Source: Lumbricus rubellus (lineage: Eukaryota > Annelida > Clitellata > Crassiclitellata > Lumbricidae). From it: a stretch of 64,000 nucleotides of DNA. Under the pieces are notes generated by a model. That model was not told the origin of the DNA. It saw only the letters and a list, made by a program, of their open reading frames with translations, and ran no database searches. The stretch spans positions 16,171,620 to 16,235,619 of the forward strand of contig OX243814.1 of NCBI GenBank assembly GCA_945859605.1, in the 5' to 3' direction. This document shows positions 10,291 to 22,398 of the stretch, in pieces (within the stretch, counting starts at the first letter, position 1; the number at the start of each line of letters is the position of its first letter). The position numbers and the translations under genes are program-made.

Positions 10291-12290
10291 GTTACAGCTA
10301 CTAGATCTATACAGTGGCAGATACATTGCTTCAGACTTATCTGGGTCTATATATATATGGTCTATCCATTTAAACAGAGCCAGACATACATAGATGAAAG
10401 GCACTCTTTTAATTTTAATTTAAGTTTACTAGACTGATATCAGTGATAGTGTGTGGTAGAGCAAGTTGGAGCTGAGTGTCGTCTGCATACAATGCTGTAA
10501 GTCGACTCCAAAATGATCAGCTATACGACTGATGGGGGAAGTAAAGACTCCATTTTCAAGCAGAACAGCAACTACTAAACGACAAGATCTTATATATACA
10601 GATCCACGACTCATTTCCTGTACAACGAGACAGACACATACATAGAGACAGACAGGCAGACATACAGACAGACATACAATTAGACGAGACCGGAATCCTA
10701 CCAAGTGAAATGAGTTGGTCAGAAAGTATTGGAGAAATCCCAATTTGTACGGACAACCGGAAATGATTCCGCCGTGTTTAAGTCTAAGTCGTCGTCTTCT
10801 GTTTTTATTCGTGGATTTTATCGGAAGCAAGAGACGCTCATGATCTGATGAGAGACCTGGAACGGATGTAGCAAGCCTTCTTGAATAAACAAGGCCAAAT
10901 TGACCGACATAAGAGACAAGCTGAGAAAATTTAGGCAGCACAGCTTACAAAGAAGACCACAAACGGGTCAACGGGACATATACGAAGACTCGTAAAGAGG
11001 CACACCGGTAGGAAGACAAAAAGAGGCACACTGATGGGGAAATTGTTGGATGTAGACCTATAAAAAATATATTGAGCAACAGAGGAAAATCCGATGGAAA
11101 AGGGGGTAAACATGCGGAAAGAAAGATGCATATGGTGGAAATCTGTAAAGACAAAGAAAGAAAGAGAGAGACAGACAGAGACAGAGACAGAGTAAAAGTT
11201 ACCGACGGAGACAGAAGAGATGGAGAAAGGGGATGGTGACAGAGATGGAAGGTGAGACATTAAGGCAAACACAGTTAATGAGCTATAAACAGAGGTTGGG
11301 AGAGTAAGAAAGAAGACAGAGAAACAGCAAGGTAGATAGGAACACAGAGGAAGTCAGAGGAAGAAAGAAAAGGGCAAATAGAGACAGAGCGATGTAGAGG
11401 AAGAAAGAGGAAAATAAAGAGAGACAGGTATGCAGAGGAAGAAATAGCTAGATATAGAGTGGCAGAGCGATGCAGAGGGACACAGAGGAATACAGAGGTA
11501 GAGATGGAAGGCAGACTATATAGCGACGGTGAGGCAAACACAGGGAAAGAACTAGAAAGACAGAGGTTGGGAGAGGAAGAAAGAAGACATAAAAACAGCG
11601 GGTAGATAGGAACACGATGCGAGTGAGTCGGCGGGAGGAGAGGTAGATAGAGAGAGAGAAAGAAGGATACAGAGGAAGACAGTTGAATGCAGAAGGATAC
11701 AGAGGGAGATATAGAGAGCCAGAGAAATACAGATTCATAGACACTCTTTCTTTTTAGATACCGAGTGGCAAAACGATGCAGATGGGGACAGAGGAATACA
11801 GAGGTATATAGACAGCTATTTTACTGAAGTCGTTCGATGTCGTGTCGGATGCATGGACAACAACAGCAGCAGCAGCAGCATCCGCAAAGACAGTCAGGCG
11901 AGTATCCGCTATAATAGTCTATTGCTCGCCATCTCACGATTTGCATCAGTCGCCTGCGTATAATACACGACAACCGACTCTCGTCAACTGACCAATTGAC
12001 CAACTGTACTTTACCCACTGTCCATCATCCATTGGACAATTCTATAGACCGTTACTATAGCAACCGATGACCAGATGGATAGGTCTGTGACTCTCCTGAG
12101 GAGAGGAGCGAGAAGGTGTGACTCCAACAACTGCGGCGGCAGAGTTGGATTTCAATGGAGGACTGTCGGCGAACAATTCATCCAGATGATATCGTCGCTG
12201 ATCTTCATCGTCCTCGTAGCATCCGGTGGATTGAACTTTCTACACGGACTGACAGGAACGATACAAGGTACGTGTGTTTACTCATGCATT
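10291..12290. other. Intergenic, purine-rich degenerate repeat
   Basis: About 11150-11760 is a long degenerate agagac/gaggaa-type purine-rich tract, which explains several Ser/Leu-rich minus-strand frames. A short (cag)n run lies near 11862-11880. No gene supported. Confidence 0.55.
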
Positions 12291-12291
12291 T

Positions 12292-12525
12292 GGGGCGTGG
12301 TGGTGTAGTGGGTATGTTCGTTGTCTTGCAGCCGGATGGATGCAGGTTCGAATTCACCTCAAGCCGCCGCGTATATAGGGACCTTGCCATGAGTTGCCAA
12401 CTTTTGGGCAAGTTCTTCACTCGCAATTGCTCAGCGCATCGGCGTGAAACTCCAACTCAGTGTCCGCGCTGTAGTCGGAGAGCGCTTCTGAGTAGTAACC
12501 TTGAAGGGGCACTATGACAAGTGCT
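12292..12525 (+). mobile_element. tRNA-derived SINE, full length
   Basis: The head shows an A box (tggtgtagtgg, near 12300) and a B box (ggttcgaattc, near 12345), in tRNA-like spacing. The body follows: gcgtgaaactcc, tgtccgcgctgtagtcggag, agcgcttctgagtagt, gaaggggcactatgacaag. This is the best plus-strand copy for defining the family. It encodes no protein; Pol III transcription and LINE-dependent movement are inferred from the box structure. Confidence 0.85.
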
Positions 12526-12529
12526 CATA

Positions 12530-13080
12530 CAGGCATGTCTATCAGCAAGAAAACATCGTCAAAGAGAGTAAAAATGTTATAATCGATATATATTCCGCAA
12601 ATTTCGTGGAATGTAGCACAGTGTTCGCAGTTTGCGCTTTGCATAGAAAATACTGAAAGTACCTTCGTACTCATTTGAGAAGTTGGTCAGTTAGCACTTC
12701 ATCTTTTTTTCCTCGTAAAACAAAATTTCGAATTGAGATCAACATTACAGTTTAGCAGTGATTTTGAAATCAAGACTGACTTCTTGGCCGCAATTCGCTC
12801 CAACCATGGATCAAAGATTTACGAAAACTGTTTCACCCTAAGTGAACATCGATTCAGTCTTTGTAGACCTACATTACGCTTTCGGCGCTATATAAATTAA
12901 TAGATTGAATCGGATAAGACGATGGACTGAAAATGTAAAATATTTAAAGACGAATGAAAGCGCTAATCTAATTAAGCAAAGCGATAAAGAATGTTAACAA
13001 CTATAGAATGTGACATATTCTGGCTGGTACTACATATTTATCGCATACCAACCCCTTATTTTGTGATTTTAACATATTAA
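12530..13080. other. Intergenic, nothing recognised
   Basis: AT-rich, with no repeat boundaries or coding signal that I can support. Confidence 0.4.
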
Positions 13081-13082
13081 AA

Positions 13083-13417
13083 TTTGAGCAGATTCAGCTC
13101 TATCAATCAGGAGAATTTATGTATCGCTTTGACCACGGTTTGCTCCCTTTTGTTTTCAAGGGATTCTTTAATCTTGCTTCTCAGATCCATTCTCATTCAA
13201 CAAGAAACTCGTCAAATTACAGATGCATCTTTGCTCGCACAAATACCCGTCTTTTCTGTATTAGAGCCACTGGTCCTTCAATCTGGAATAAAATCCCTCA
13301 AGAAGTTAGGCAATCTCCATCACTATCATTGTTTAAGAAAAAGTTTCGCTCTCACCTTGTCAATAATGGCAACATTGTGTTATGATGTAACAATGTGTTG
13401 GTCCATGTAAGCCACTC

Positions 13418-13477
<60 letters not shown>

Positions 13478-13770
13478 CTTGCACTTGTTGATTCTTTAAC
13501 TTTTTTTCTTCTTCTTATGTAGTTAAGAGTTTACATTTAGTTAAGATACCAGAAGTAGTTGTAGTCATTCACTTCTTGTTAGCAGCAATTGTCGGCCGTT
13601 TAATCTTTCCGTTTCACAGGTACGTAGGTGTCCCTATCGGCGGGGTCAGTGATCCCTTCAGGGCCCATCCTTGTGGCCATTCTAATTTGAAAATGTGATT
13701 TGTAACTGCATAATTGTAAAAGATTGTTTGGTTACAAAATAAAATGATTTGATTTGATTTGATTTGAAAG
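13083..13770 (+). pseudogene. CR1-like LINE, 5'-truncated ORF2 tail plus 3' UTR
   Basis: The frame from about 13083 to the stop at 13385 reads QIQLYQSGEFMYRFDHGLLP ... FCIRATGPSIWNKIPQEVR ... LFKKKFRSHLV. This parallels the C-terminus of the intact ORF2 at 37091-40402 (FMHRYHQRLLP ... LGPKIWNGLPVHI ... LFKNRLKKFL). The RT catalytic core is missing. A (CA)n tract (13417-13474) lies in the 3' UTR. The element ends in gatttgatttgatttg repeats near 13747-13768, a microsatellite tail typical of CR1/L2-type LINEs. Confidence 0.85.
13417..13474. repeat. (CA)n microsatellite
   Basis: Uninterrupted ca dinucleotides inside the 3' region of the LINE tail, except for one cg step at the start. Confidence 0.97.
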
Positions 13771-13920
13771 GAAAGGAAATTAAGCCTGTGAACGTTGCAG
13801 ACCATGCAGATAATATTCCGTTGGTCCTTAGATGGTCCAAAGCGTACATTTATAGTGAAAATGACTGTGGGCTCAGCGAACGTGGCCATCGATAGCCATG
13901 AACGAGCAAGCATATTACAT

Positions 13921-13977
13921 ATTATATACACGCATGCATACTTGCACGCATACATACAAACATACATATATACATAA

Positions 13978-14008
<31 letters not shown>

Positions 14009-14540
14009 CATACAAACATACATACATACATACATACATACATACATAAATACATACATACATACATACATACATACATGCATACATACATACATACATA
14101 CATACATACATACATACATACATACATGTACATACATACATACATACATACATACATACATACATACATACATACATACATACATACATACATACATACA
14201 TACATACATACATACATACATACATACATACATACATACATACATACATACATACATACATACATACATACATACATGTACATACATACATACATACATG
14301 CATTATGCATACATACATACATACATACATACATACATACATACATACACACATACATACATACATACATACGTACGTACGTACGTACGTACGTACGTAC
14401 GTACATACATACAGACATACATACATACATACATACATACATACATACATACATACATACATACATACATACATACATACATACATACATAAATACATAC
14501 ATGTACATACATACATGCATAAAGAAAGACAGACAGACAG
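13921..14540. repeat. (CATA)n microsatellite array with (GTAC)n core
   Basis: About 600 bp of cata repeats. At about 14372-14403 the unit changes to gtac, which is self-complementary. Interruptions include catgtacat and a small palindrome, catgcattatgcatac. Long HTYI/CMYV frames on both strands are artefacts of the stop-free unit. Confidence 0.97.
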
Positions 14541-14823
14541 ACACATTATGCAAGTGCAACCTTTTGTGTTTTCTGTTGGAAAATCGGATGAAGGATGTGG
14601 CGACACAAGTGTCTGTATAATATTATGAGTGCCGTGAAATTTATTGGCTGGAGTCTCGACCACATCGTAAATCAGTCAAAAGTAAATATCTCGCACGTCA
14701 TCCTACTTTAAATGCAAGCTTAGATATTCGTGCCAATGTTCTTAGCAAACCCATCCATGGTTGTTCTTAGACTGTCATTCTTTGTCATCTTTGGACGTTC
14801 CTAGTAACTCTTGGCCATAATCT

Positions 14824-15040
14824 TTGGGGTGCGTGGTGATATTATAGTGGGTATGTTCGTTGCCTTGCAGCCGGAGGGTTGCAGGATCTAATAAACTTCA
14901 AGTCGCCGCGTAGGGACATTGGACAAGTCCTTCACTCTCATTTGCTCAGCGCTTCGGCGTGAAATTCCGATGCAGTGTCCGCGCTGTAGTCGGGAGCGTC
15001 TCTGAGTAAAGAGCTTGAAGGGGCTCTATAACAAGTGCAC
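14824..15040 (+). mobile_element. tRNA-derived SINE
   Basis: Same order as the copy at 12292: head gggtgcgtggtgatattata, degraded B box (gcaggatctaata), then gcttcggcgtgaaattcc, tgtccgcgctgtagtcggga and gaaggggctctataacaag. The decayed B box suggests an older copy. Confidence 0.8.
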
Positions 15041-15148
15041 ATACATTACGAACTGAATGGTAATTCCTTGTGTACGTCTTCTATTTCGACTTCGTCAACT
15101 TTGCCTCTTATTTATTTATATCGTCATGGCTTTGCATGGAACTACCGA

Positions 15149-15910
15149 CAGGCCCGGCCTTAGGGCAAGGCGAGCGAGGCAACCGCCTTGGGCCCCGCGC
15201 TTTCAGGGGCCCCGCGCTGCTGGCTATAATTTTTTCTTCGACGATATTGACAATGATTATAAAACAACTATTCTTGCAGTCAATTTGCAACGCGAATGTG
15301 GCATGGGGATGTTGAAAGAACGAAACTTCGCTAAACCTTAAGGCGAGTCACAGCTAGTCTACTTTTTATCATTGACCTGCCTGCATATAAAATTCTCTCC
15401 AGAAAACACTAATTAGGGAGACTAACTTATTTTTTCTTCAAATTTGCAAATGGACATCCGCATGCAGTTTGCTGGAGGGGGCAAACACAATGATAGTGGT
15501 GACAATTTTAACGACAGCTTAGAAAATGCAAAACAGAAAATTTGGAATATGGATATTTTCAGAGAGGTGCCTAAATGTAGCCTAAATTTATCCGTTTCAC
15601 TTTGTGAATAATTGGCATCACTAGGCCCTAGGGCTTTGGCGCGAAGAAATTTGTCAAAAGCCAAAATGCAGACCTAACATGCATAATTTGAAAATCAAAT
15701 ATGTACATTGTAAAATGTATAGGCCACATCAATGTGGCTTGTTTTAAAATAGTGCTCTTGGCTCAAAAGAAATTTGGGAAACAACGTTAAGTGTTCCATC
15801 TTAGGTGACTCCCCCCCACCAGTGCCGCACTGACAGGAAATCAACTGCGTAAATTTAAGCTTTAGGACCTGCTGCTGCCTTGGGCCCCGCAAACCCTAGG
15901 GCCGGGCCTG
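15149..15910. mobile_element. hAT MITE with GC-rich ends
   Basis: A 762-bp element. Left end caggcccggccttagggca; reverse complement of the right end caggcccggccctagggtt. It is flanked by a perfect 8-bp direct repeat actaccga (15141-15148 and 15911-15918). Long TIR-type ends starting CAGG plus a perfect 8-bp duplication are diagnostic of hAT. Interior frames are short with no transposase motif, so it is non-autonomous. Confidence 0.9.
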
Positions 15911-16257
15911 ACTACCGACTATCAATATCGTAGCTAACGTATCTTCGAAATAAACACCTAAACAACACTATATGCCTATTATAGACGTACATTATCAACA
16001 TGTTTATGTGTATGAGTGTTTTTGTGTATAATACACTTTCCGCCTCATCTTTAAAATATTTCATTATTGGAAGACGAGTGTTATATATTCTTCGCTGCAC
16101 TGCTGACCTGTGTGTGTTCGCTTGAACAGCGGCGCCTAAGCGCTGCAGCCAGAATTTAATCTCAGCGCTAACGCTTGACAGATCGGACTTATCTCATGAC
16201 GCTGGCAGATTCACGGAGATAAAAACGATTCAAGCGCCATAGTATACTCACTCACAT

Positions 16258-16258
<1 letters not shown>

Positions 16259-16326
<68 letters not shown>

Positions 16327-16616
16327 TTTCTATCTCTTTCTCTGTCTGTCTGTCTCCCTTTTTTTAAATCTCTCGTTTGTCGGTCTGTATATAATATAAT
16401 TACTAATTAGGCCTATGTCTGTTTGTCTGTTTATCCTTCTGTAACCTGTATGTCTGTCTGTCTGCCTGTCTCCACTCTCTCTCTCTTTCTCTCTCTGGCT
16501 CTCTCTCTGTCTCTCTCTGTCTGTCTGTCTCTCTCTGTCTGTCTGTCTGTCTGTCTCTCGCTCTGTATCTCTCTCTGTTATCCCTCCCCTCCCGCGCTCT
16601 CTCTCTCTCTCTCTCT

Positions 16617-16664
<48 letters not shown>
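16259..16664. repeat. (CT)n and CTGT/CTCT tracts
   Basis: An uninterrupted (CT)n at 16259-16322, CTGT/CTCT mixtures at about 16443-16580, and a second (CT)n at about 16597-16664. The later part belongs to the left edge of the duplicated segment. Confidence 0.95.
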
Positions 16665-16665
<1 letters not shown>

Positions 16666-18070
16666 ATCCGCTAGTATATCAAGTTTTAGGATGTAAGACC
16701 CTCTTCCAACATTTGATGTTAGTTACTTCGATTGATGTACATTGTACGATAACGGAGCAGCAGCTATTAGAAGCACGACGATGAAGAAGCGATAGGGGCA
16801 GATTGCACGGTGTCCCATCCAGACCAGACTGCAGCATGGTCGCCAGCCACAGCAAGGCCAAAGAGTCGCCCGTAACTTATATATAATATCCAATGGACAA
16901 TCTTTTCCTTTTTTCTGATCGGATCGAACACAGAACAACCGTCACTCTTCATAATAATTCATTAGCGTATTTCTTTTCCCACTTTTTTCATTTGAAGTTG
17001 TAAGTTAGATCTATCCGTGGTGGGCTGTCATAATAAATTATCGCAATGCAATTTACAATACGAAATTACTGGTCATAGGCCTATATAAAAATTAGGCCAT
17101 ATATGACATTGTGTAATGTGTATATTATACAGGGCCTATCAGTCCCGATCATTTGCCTGAATTGGCCTTCTTTTCGGAATGCACTTTCTCCTTATGTTTG
17201 CTCTAAACATGCACTTCTGTCTGTCAAAACCTGTTTCTTCTCGCGGGGCCATGCGCACTGGGAGAGCCTTGAACGGTTCACTCTACTGAAGGCGCTTTAT
17301 ACATGATTAAATTCAATACGATAAATAAATATATTCTGTACATAAACTCGGTCATTAGGCGATAGGTCTACACACTCCGACAGTTACATAGACTTTTTCT
17401 GCATGAATCTTCAATGCTTCAATAAAATTATGGCAAAAATAAATAAACTAAGCTTAACAAACGGACCAATATGCACAAAAATGCGAAGCTTTTGGCATCA
17501 GCTTAAGTAATCGTCGTGACCAAAAGGATAACAGAGATTGTTTACCGTTTGTAGGTCAGATAACTAAAATAAATAATGGTGTAGAGAAATTTTCATTTAG
17601 CGCGGCCTGCCAAATACCACGCATGCGCTATGAGATGAACTTTTTTATGTAAGCTTATTAGCCAACGCGGATCCATTCAATGTAATACGGCTATTGAATT
17701 CATACGCGTCCCACGAGTCACGTGGGCAAGGACGAGGAGGTTTGGCATTGACTATAGACTCTGTCCAATTCCGCGGTGGACAAGGATAATTTCCTCTCAC
17801 TTCGGTTCTCTCATCCGTGACCATGGCGGGGATTTAGGGATCTAATGATGGAACCCAAACTATCGCTAGAATGAACAACAACCAAAGAAGGAACAGTCGA
17901 ATCAGCATCAGCAGCAGCAGCAGCAGCAGCAGCAGTCAGTATTCGAGGCTTTGAAAAGAGTCCGTTCATTCTCTGCCACTTAGGGAATAGCGTCATCACG
18001 CGGTTATATTATGCTGACTCCGAAATCATCGTCGACATCCGTTGTCTGTCTGTTTGTGTGACTGTCTGTT
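16420..18070. repeat. Segmental duplication, copy A
   Basis: About 1.6 kb that recurs in direct orientation at 18955-20540. Alignable landmarks run from ctgtttgtctgtttatcctt at the left, through cctcttccaacatttgatg and tgacattgtgtaatgtgtat, to tatgctgactccgaaatcat at the right. The two copies differ by scattered substitutions and by repeat-length changes. Small frames are conserved between copies simply because the DNA is, not as evidence of coding. A (CAG)n run sits at about 17905-17933. Confidence 0.92.
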
Positions 18071-18171
18071 TGCCTGTCTGTCTGGCTGTCTGACTGTCTG
18101 TCTGTCTGTCTGACTGTCTGACTGTCTGTTTGTCTGTCTGAATGTCTGTCTGTCTGGCTGTCTGACTGTCA

Positions 18172-18950
18172 CAGGGGCGGATCCATTGGGCCAATCCGGT
18201 GTCACGAAATAGAGTATCCCGTATTAATCGTATCCCCCCAAAAGAGGAAAAGTAAAAAAGCCACTTCCTCGTGAATTTATTTTTTGCAAATTAATTTTCA
18301 TCTGCTTTGTTTTGACCAATGACACTAACGGGTATGTTTATTTTTTTATTTTGATATTTTTTGCTTTGGTTTTAGAGCACTTAAAACTTTTGAAACACTT
18401 AAAAACACTTAGAGTCACTAAATAATTTCGAGTTGCCTTTCTCTGAACATTGCTTAGGACACTTAAAACAATTAGAGTCACTTTAAATTTTGATTAGAGA
18501 ATAAATATTTCAATTATACGCATTTTTCAAAAAATGGGATAGAGTGGTTTATCCCCCCGGATAGTCTAGACCGGTTAATTCCATCCGGGAGGATAGACTA
18601 ATTCATCCCCCCGGATAGCTTTCTGGGGGGATAATCCTTTTCGCGACACCGGCCACGGGTCCCCCCATTTGGTTTGAAATTAGCAATACGAATATGGGTG
18701 TAATGGTAGACCTATCTTGCCTCCCCCCTATTTGGAAAATTGTATAGGACGTGGCTCCCATTCGGTTTTCAAGTGGAGGACTAAAAAAGGTCAACTTTTT
18801 GGCGGATGAAAAGTACTTTTTTCTCAGCCAAAGACCGATCACTATTTTTTTTGGTCGACGAGCAACGAAATTTCGAAAAAATTCCCCTGTTCCATCCCAA
18901 AATCAAAGATTCTGCCCCCCCCCTTTGGAACAGTTCTGGATCCGCCACTG
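18172..18950. mobile_element. hAT-like MITE (family 1), interrupted
   Basis: Left end caggggcggatccattgg; reverse complement of the right end cagtggcggatccagaac. Flanking octamers gactgtca (18164-18171) and gtctgtca (18951-18958) match 7 of 8, but they lie in CTGT-rich DNA, so this is weaker evidence than elsewhere. It shares ggcggatcc and ggccaatccgg with the copy at 3915-4224. It is split by the nested element at 18200-18648. It lies between the two copies of the segmental duplication. Confidence 0.7.
18200..18648. mobile_element. Nested inverted-repeat element
   Basis: Left end tgtcacgaaatagag; reverse complement of the right end tgtcgcgaaaaggat. The sequence ccgg borders both sides (18196-18199 and 18649-18652). 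Deleting it and one ccgg restores a gggccaatccggccacgg junction, which resembles the undisturbed 3915-4224 MITE read in reverse complement. Class unknown. Internal repeats of ccccccggatag occur near 18555 and 18606. Confidence 0.55.
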
Positions 18951-18954
18951 GTCT

Positions 18955-20540
18955 GTCAGTATATCTGTTTGTCTGTTTATCTTTCTGTAATCTGTCTGTC
19001 TGTCTGTCTGTCTCCACTCTCTCTCTCTTTCTCTGTCTCTCTGTCTCTCTCTGTCTCTCTCTGTCTCTCTGTCTCTTTCTGTCTCTCTATGTCTGTCTGT
19101 TCTCCCTCCCCCTTCCGCTCTCTCTCAGATCCACTAGTACATCAAGTTTCAGGAAGTGAGACCCTCTTCCAACATTTGATGTTAGTTACTTCGATTGATG
19201 TACATTGTACGATAACGGAGGAGCAGCTATTAGAAGCACGACGATGAAGAAGCGATAGGAGCAGATTGCACGGTGTCCCATCCAGACCAGACTGCAGCAT
19301 GGTCGCCAGCCACAGCAAGGCCAAAGAGTCGCCCGTAACTTATATATAATATCCAATGGACAATCTTTTCCTTTTTTCTGATCGGATCGAACACAGAACA
19401 ACCGTCACTCTTCATAATAATTCATTAGCGTATTTCTTTTCCCACTTTTTTCATTTGAAGTTGTAAGTTAGATCTATCCGTGGTGGGCTGTCATAATAAA
19501 TTATCGCAATGCAATTTACAATACGAAATTACTGGTCCACATAGGCCTATATAAAAATTAGGCCATATATGACATTGTGTAATGTGTATATTATACAGGG
19601 CCTATCAGTCCCGATCATTTGCCTGAATTGGCCTTCTTTTCGGAATGCACTTTCTCCTTATGTTTGCTCTAAACATGCACTTCTGTCTGTCAAAACCTGT
19701 TTCTTCTCGCGGGGCCATGCGCACTGGGAGCGACTTGAACGGTTCACTCTACTGGAGGCACTTTATAAATGATTAAATTCAATACAATACAATAAATACA
19801 TATTACATAATATTACATTCTGTGCATTAGGCGATAGGTCTACACACTCCGACAGTTACATAGACTTTTGCTGCATGAATCTTCAATGTTTTAATATAGC
19901 AAAAATAAATAAACTAACAAACGGACCAATATGCACAAAAATGCGGTGCATTTTGGCATCAGTTTAAGTAATAGTCATAACTTAAAGGATAGCAAATATT
20001 GTTTACCTTTTGCAGATCGGATAACTAAAATAAATAGATCTAATGGTGTAAAGAAATTTCTATTTAGCGCGGCCTGCCAAATGCCACGCATGCGCTATGA
20101 ACGGAACTTTTTATGTATTAGCCAACGCGGATTCATTCAACGTAATGCGGCTATTGAATTCATACGCGTCCCACGAGTCACGTGGGCAAGGACGAGGAGG
20201 TTTGGCATTGACTATAGTCTCTGTCCAATTCCGCGGCGGACAAGGATAATTTCCTCTCACTTCGGTTCTCTCATCCGTGACGATGGCGGGGATTTAGGGA
20301 TCTAATGATGGAACCCAAACTAACGCCAGACTGAACAACAACCAAAGAAGGAACAGTCGAATCAGCATCAGCATCAGCGTCAGCATCAGCAGCAGCAGCA
20401 GCAGCAGCAGCGGCATCAGCAGTATTCGAGGCTTTGAAAAGAGTCCGTTCATTCTCTGCCACTTAGGGAATTGCGTCATCACGCGGTCATATTATGCTGA
20501 CTCCGAAATCATCACCGATATCCGTTGTCTGTCTGTCTGT
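18955..20540. repeat. Segmental duplication, copy B
   Basis: Direct repeat of copy A at an offset of about 2.46-2.55 kb. Copy B also carries the (CAG)-type run (about 20363-20420) and ends in the same CTGT-rich edge. Differences from A are point changes and short indels, for example ggagcagcagct versus ggaggagcagct. Conserved in both copies are a cacgtg E-box-like hexamer and an acgcatgcgcta motif. Neither proves regulation. Confidence 0.92.
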
Positions 20541-20712
20541 CTGTCTGCATGGCTGTCTGGCTGTCTGACTGGCTGCCTGCGTGTATGTCTGTCTGTCTGC
20601 CTGTCTGTATGCCTGCCTGTCTGTATGCCTGCCTGTCTGTCTGTATGCCTGCCTGCCTCTCTGTCTGTCTGTCTATCTGTATATCTGTCTGTTTGTCTGT
20701 CTGTCTGTCTGC
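20526..20712. repeat. CTGT/GCCT simple repeat
   Basis: Degenerate ctgt repeat with gcctgc variants. Long Cys/Leu/Ser-rich frames across it are artefacts. Confidence 0.9.
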
Positions 20713-20759
20713 AGTCACCAATCAACAATTCTCTTTCCCAAGAATCAATCAATACAATC

Positions 20760-22090
20760 TCAAGAGGTTTGTGAATTAAAAGTGCGCCGCATAAACCACC
20801 CAACTACATTGTCAGCGAATCAACGCATACACAATAACTGGTGGCTGCAGAATTCGAATTGCATTCAACTAAGACTCATTCGTTCCGATGTTTGGGTCAA
20901 AGTTGCGCCTGATATACCACTATTTCACATGCAACAATAAACTTGCACTGTTCCTGCTTGTATACAAATGCTTACGCATACATAATTACATATAGGCCTA
21001 CATCATCAGGCTACATGTATGTATATACAGTATGAAGGTGTAAGCATGTAATGAATGAATGAATGAATAAATAAATAAATGACAGAATGAATAAATAAAT
21101 GAATGAATGAATGAATGAATGAACGAACGAATGATGTGTATAAAATAATATATAGGCTATTATAATGATTGTGTGTGCGTATATAAAGGATAGCCTGTAT
21201 TTTCTTATTGCACAATTTGTGATCAATGGTATGGGCGTATGCATAATTTGCATTATATCCTAAGTATAGGCCTATATATATTTATATTTATAATATTACA
21301 GGCTCTATGTATTTATAATATTATATATATATTTATAACATTATAAATATATATTTATAATATTATATAGATATATATATATATATTTATAATATTATTA
21401 TTATAACGTAACATCTGCGTGCTGGCTTGCCATTAAGTGTGCGTGCGGCATAATATGCAATTATCCGAAGATTTATTTAGGCTGATTGCAGGGCTGTGCT
21501 CGGAAGAAAAGCAGCACAAGCAGTGAGTGAGGAGTGAGCGAGAAAGTGAGCAAGTTTGACAGTCAGTAAGTAAGTAAGTCAGTCAGTGAGCCAGTCAGTT
21601 AGGACGTCAGTCAGTTGGGCAGTCAGTCAGTCAGTCAGTCAGTCAGTCAGCCAGTCAGTCAGTCAGGCAGTCAGGCAGTCAGGCAGTTAGTAAGTCAGGC
21701 AGTTAGTCAGTGAGGCAGTCAGTCAGCCAGTCAGTCAGTCAACCAGTCAGTCAACCAGTCAGTCAGATGATGAGTCAGTCAGCCAGCCAGTCAGTTAGTC
21801 AGTTGATCAACCAGTCAGTCTCCCAGCCAGTCAATTGTTACATCTTGAGTGAGTCTTTCCTCCCAACCGTCCTCCATCCAACCGTCCATCTATGCCGCAG
21901 TTATACTTAACCAGCAGCCGAGAGGCTGGAGCTGCGTGTTGCTTCCCATCACTTCTTCTTTTAGTCCGGCCAGGAATGTTTTTTACCGTCAATGCTTCTT
22001 GCCATTCATCATCCGTCCTCCTGTGTTGTCCACTACATGTCCGGCGCTGACCAGATGACCATCCAGATGGTTCCGCCATAATAACTAATT
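20760..22090. other. Intergenic with three simple-repeat tracts
   Basis: No gene. GAAT/AAAT repeats at about 21047-21135, TATA-rich sequence with aatattata palindromes at about 21280-21400, and a degenerate (AGTC)n array at about 21557-21835. Confidence 0.7.
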
Positions 22091-22316
22091 AGGTGTCGCC
22101 ACGATACATCTATTGCAGCAGCAGAAGCATCGTCAGAAGAACGAGGTTTACGATCAAGAGAGAGACGATGAAAAATTCTGCAAGCGCCTCTATTACAAAG
22201 AACGAGAAATATATCGTGAGTGGGATTATGACGAAGAAAGAAGGAATGGGGAAAGAGACCGCAGGGGCAGAAGAGGAGGAAAGACAGAAGATTGAGGAGG
22301 ACAGTGGGGCAGACGA

Positions 22317-22367
22317 GAGAGAGAGAGAGAGAGAGAGAGAAATAGAGTGAGAGAGAAAGAGAGTGAT

Positions 22368-22398
<31 letters not shown>

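Noticed and set aside
13614..14663. 349-codon minus-strand frame and opposing plus frames
   Set aside because: Driven by the CATA array; the flanks have no protein signature.
16679..17306. Small frames duplicated at 19142-19772
   Set aside because: Conserved only because the DNA segment is duplicated; no codon-level conservation can be claimed.
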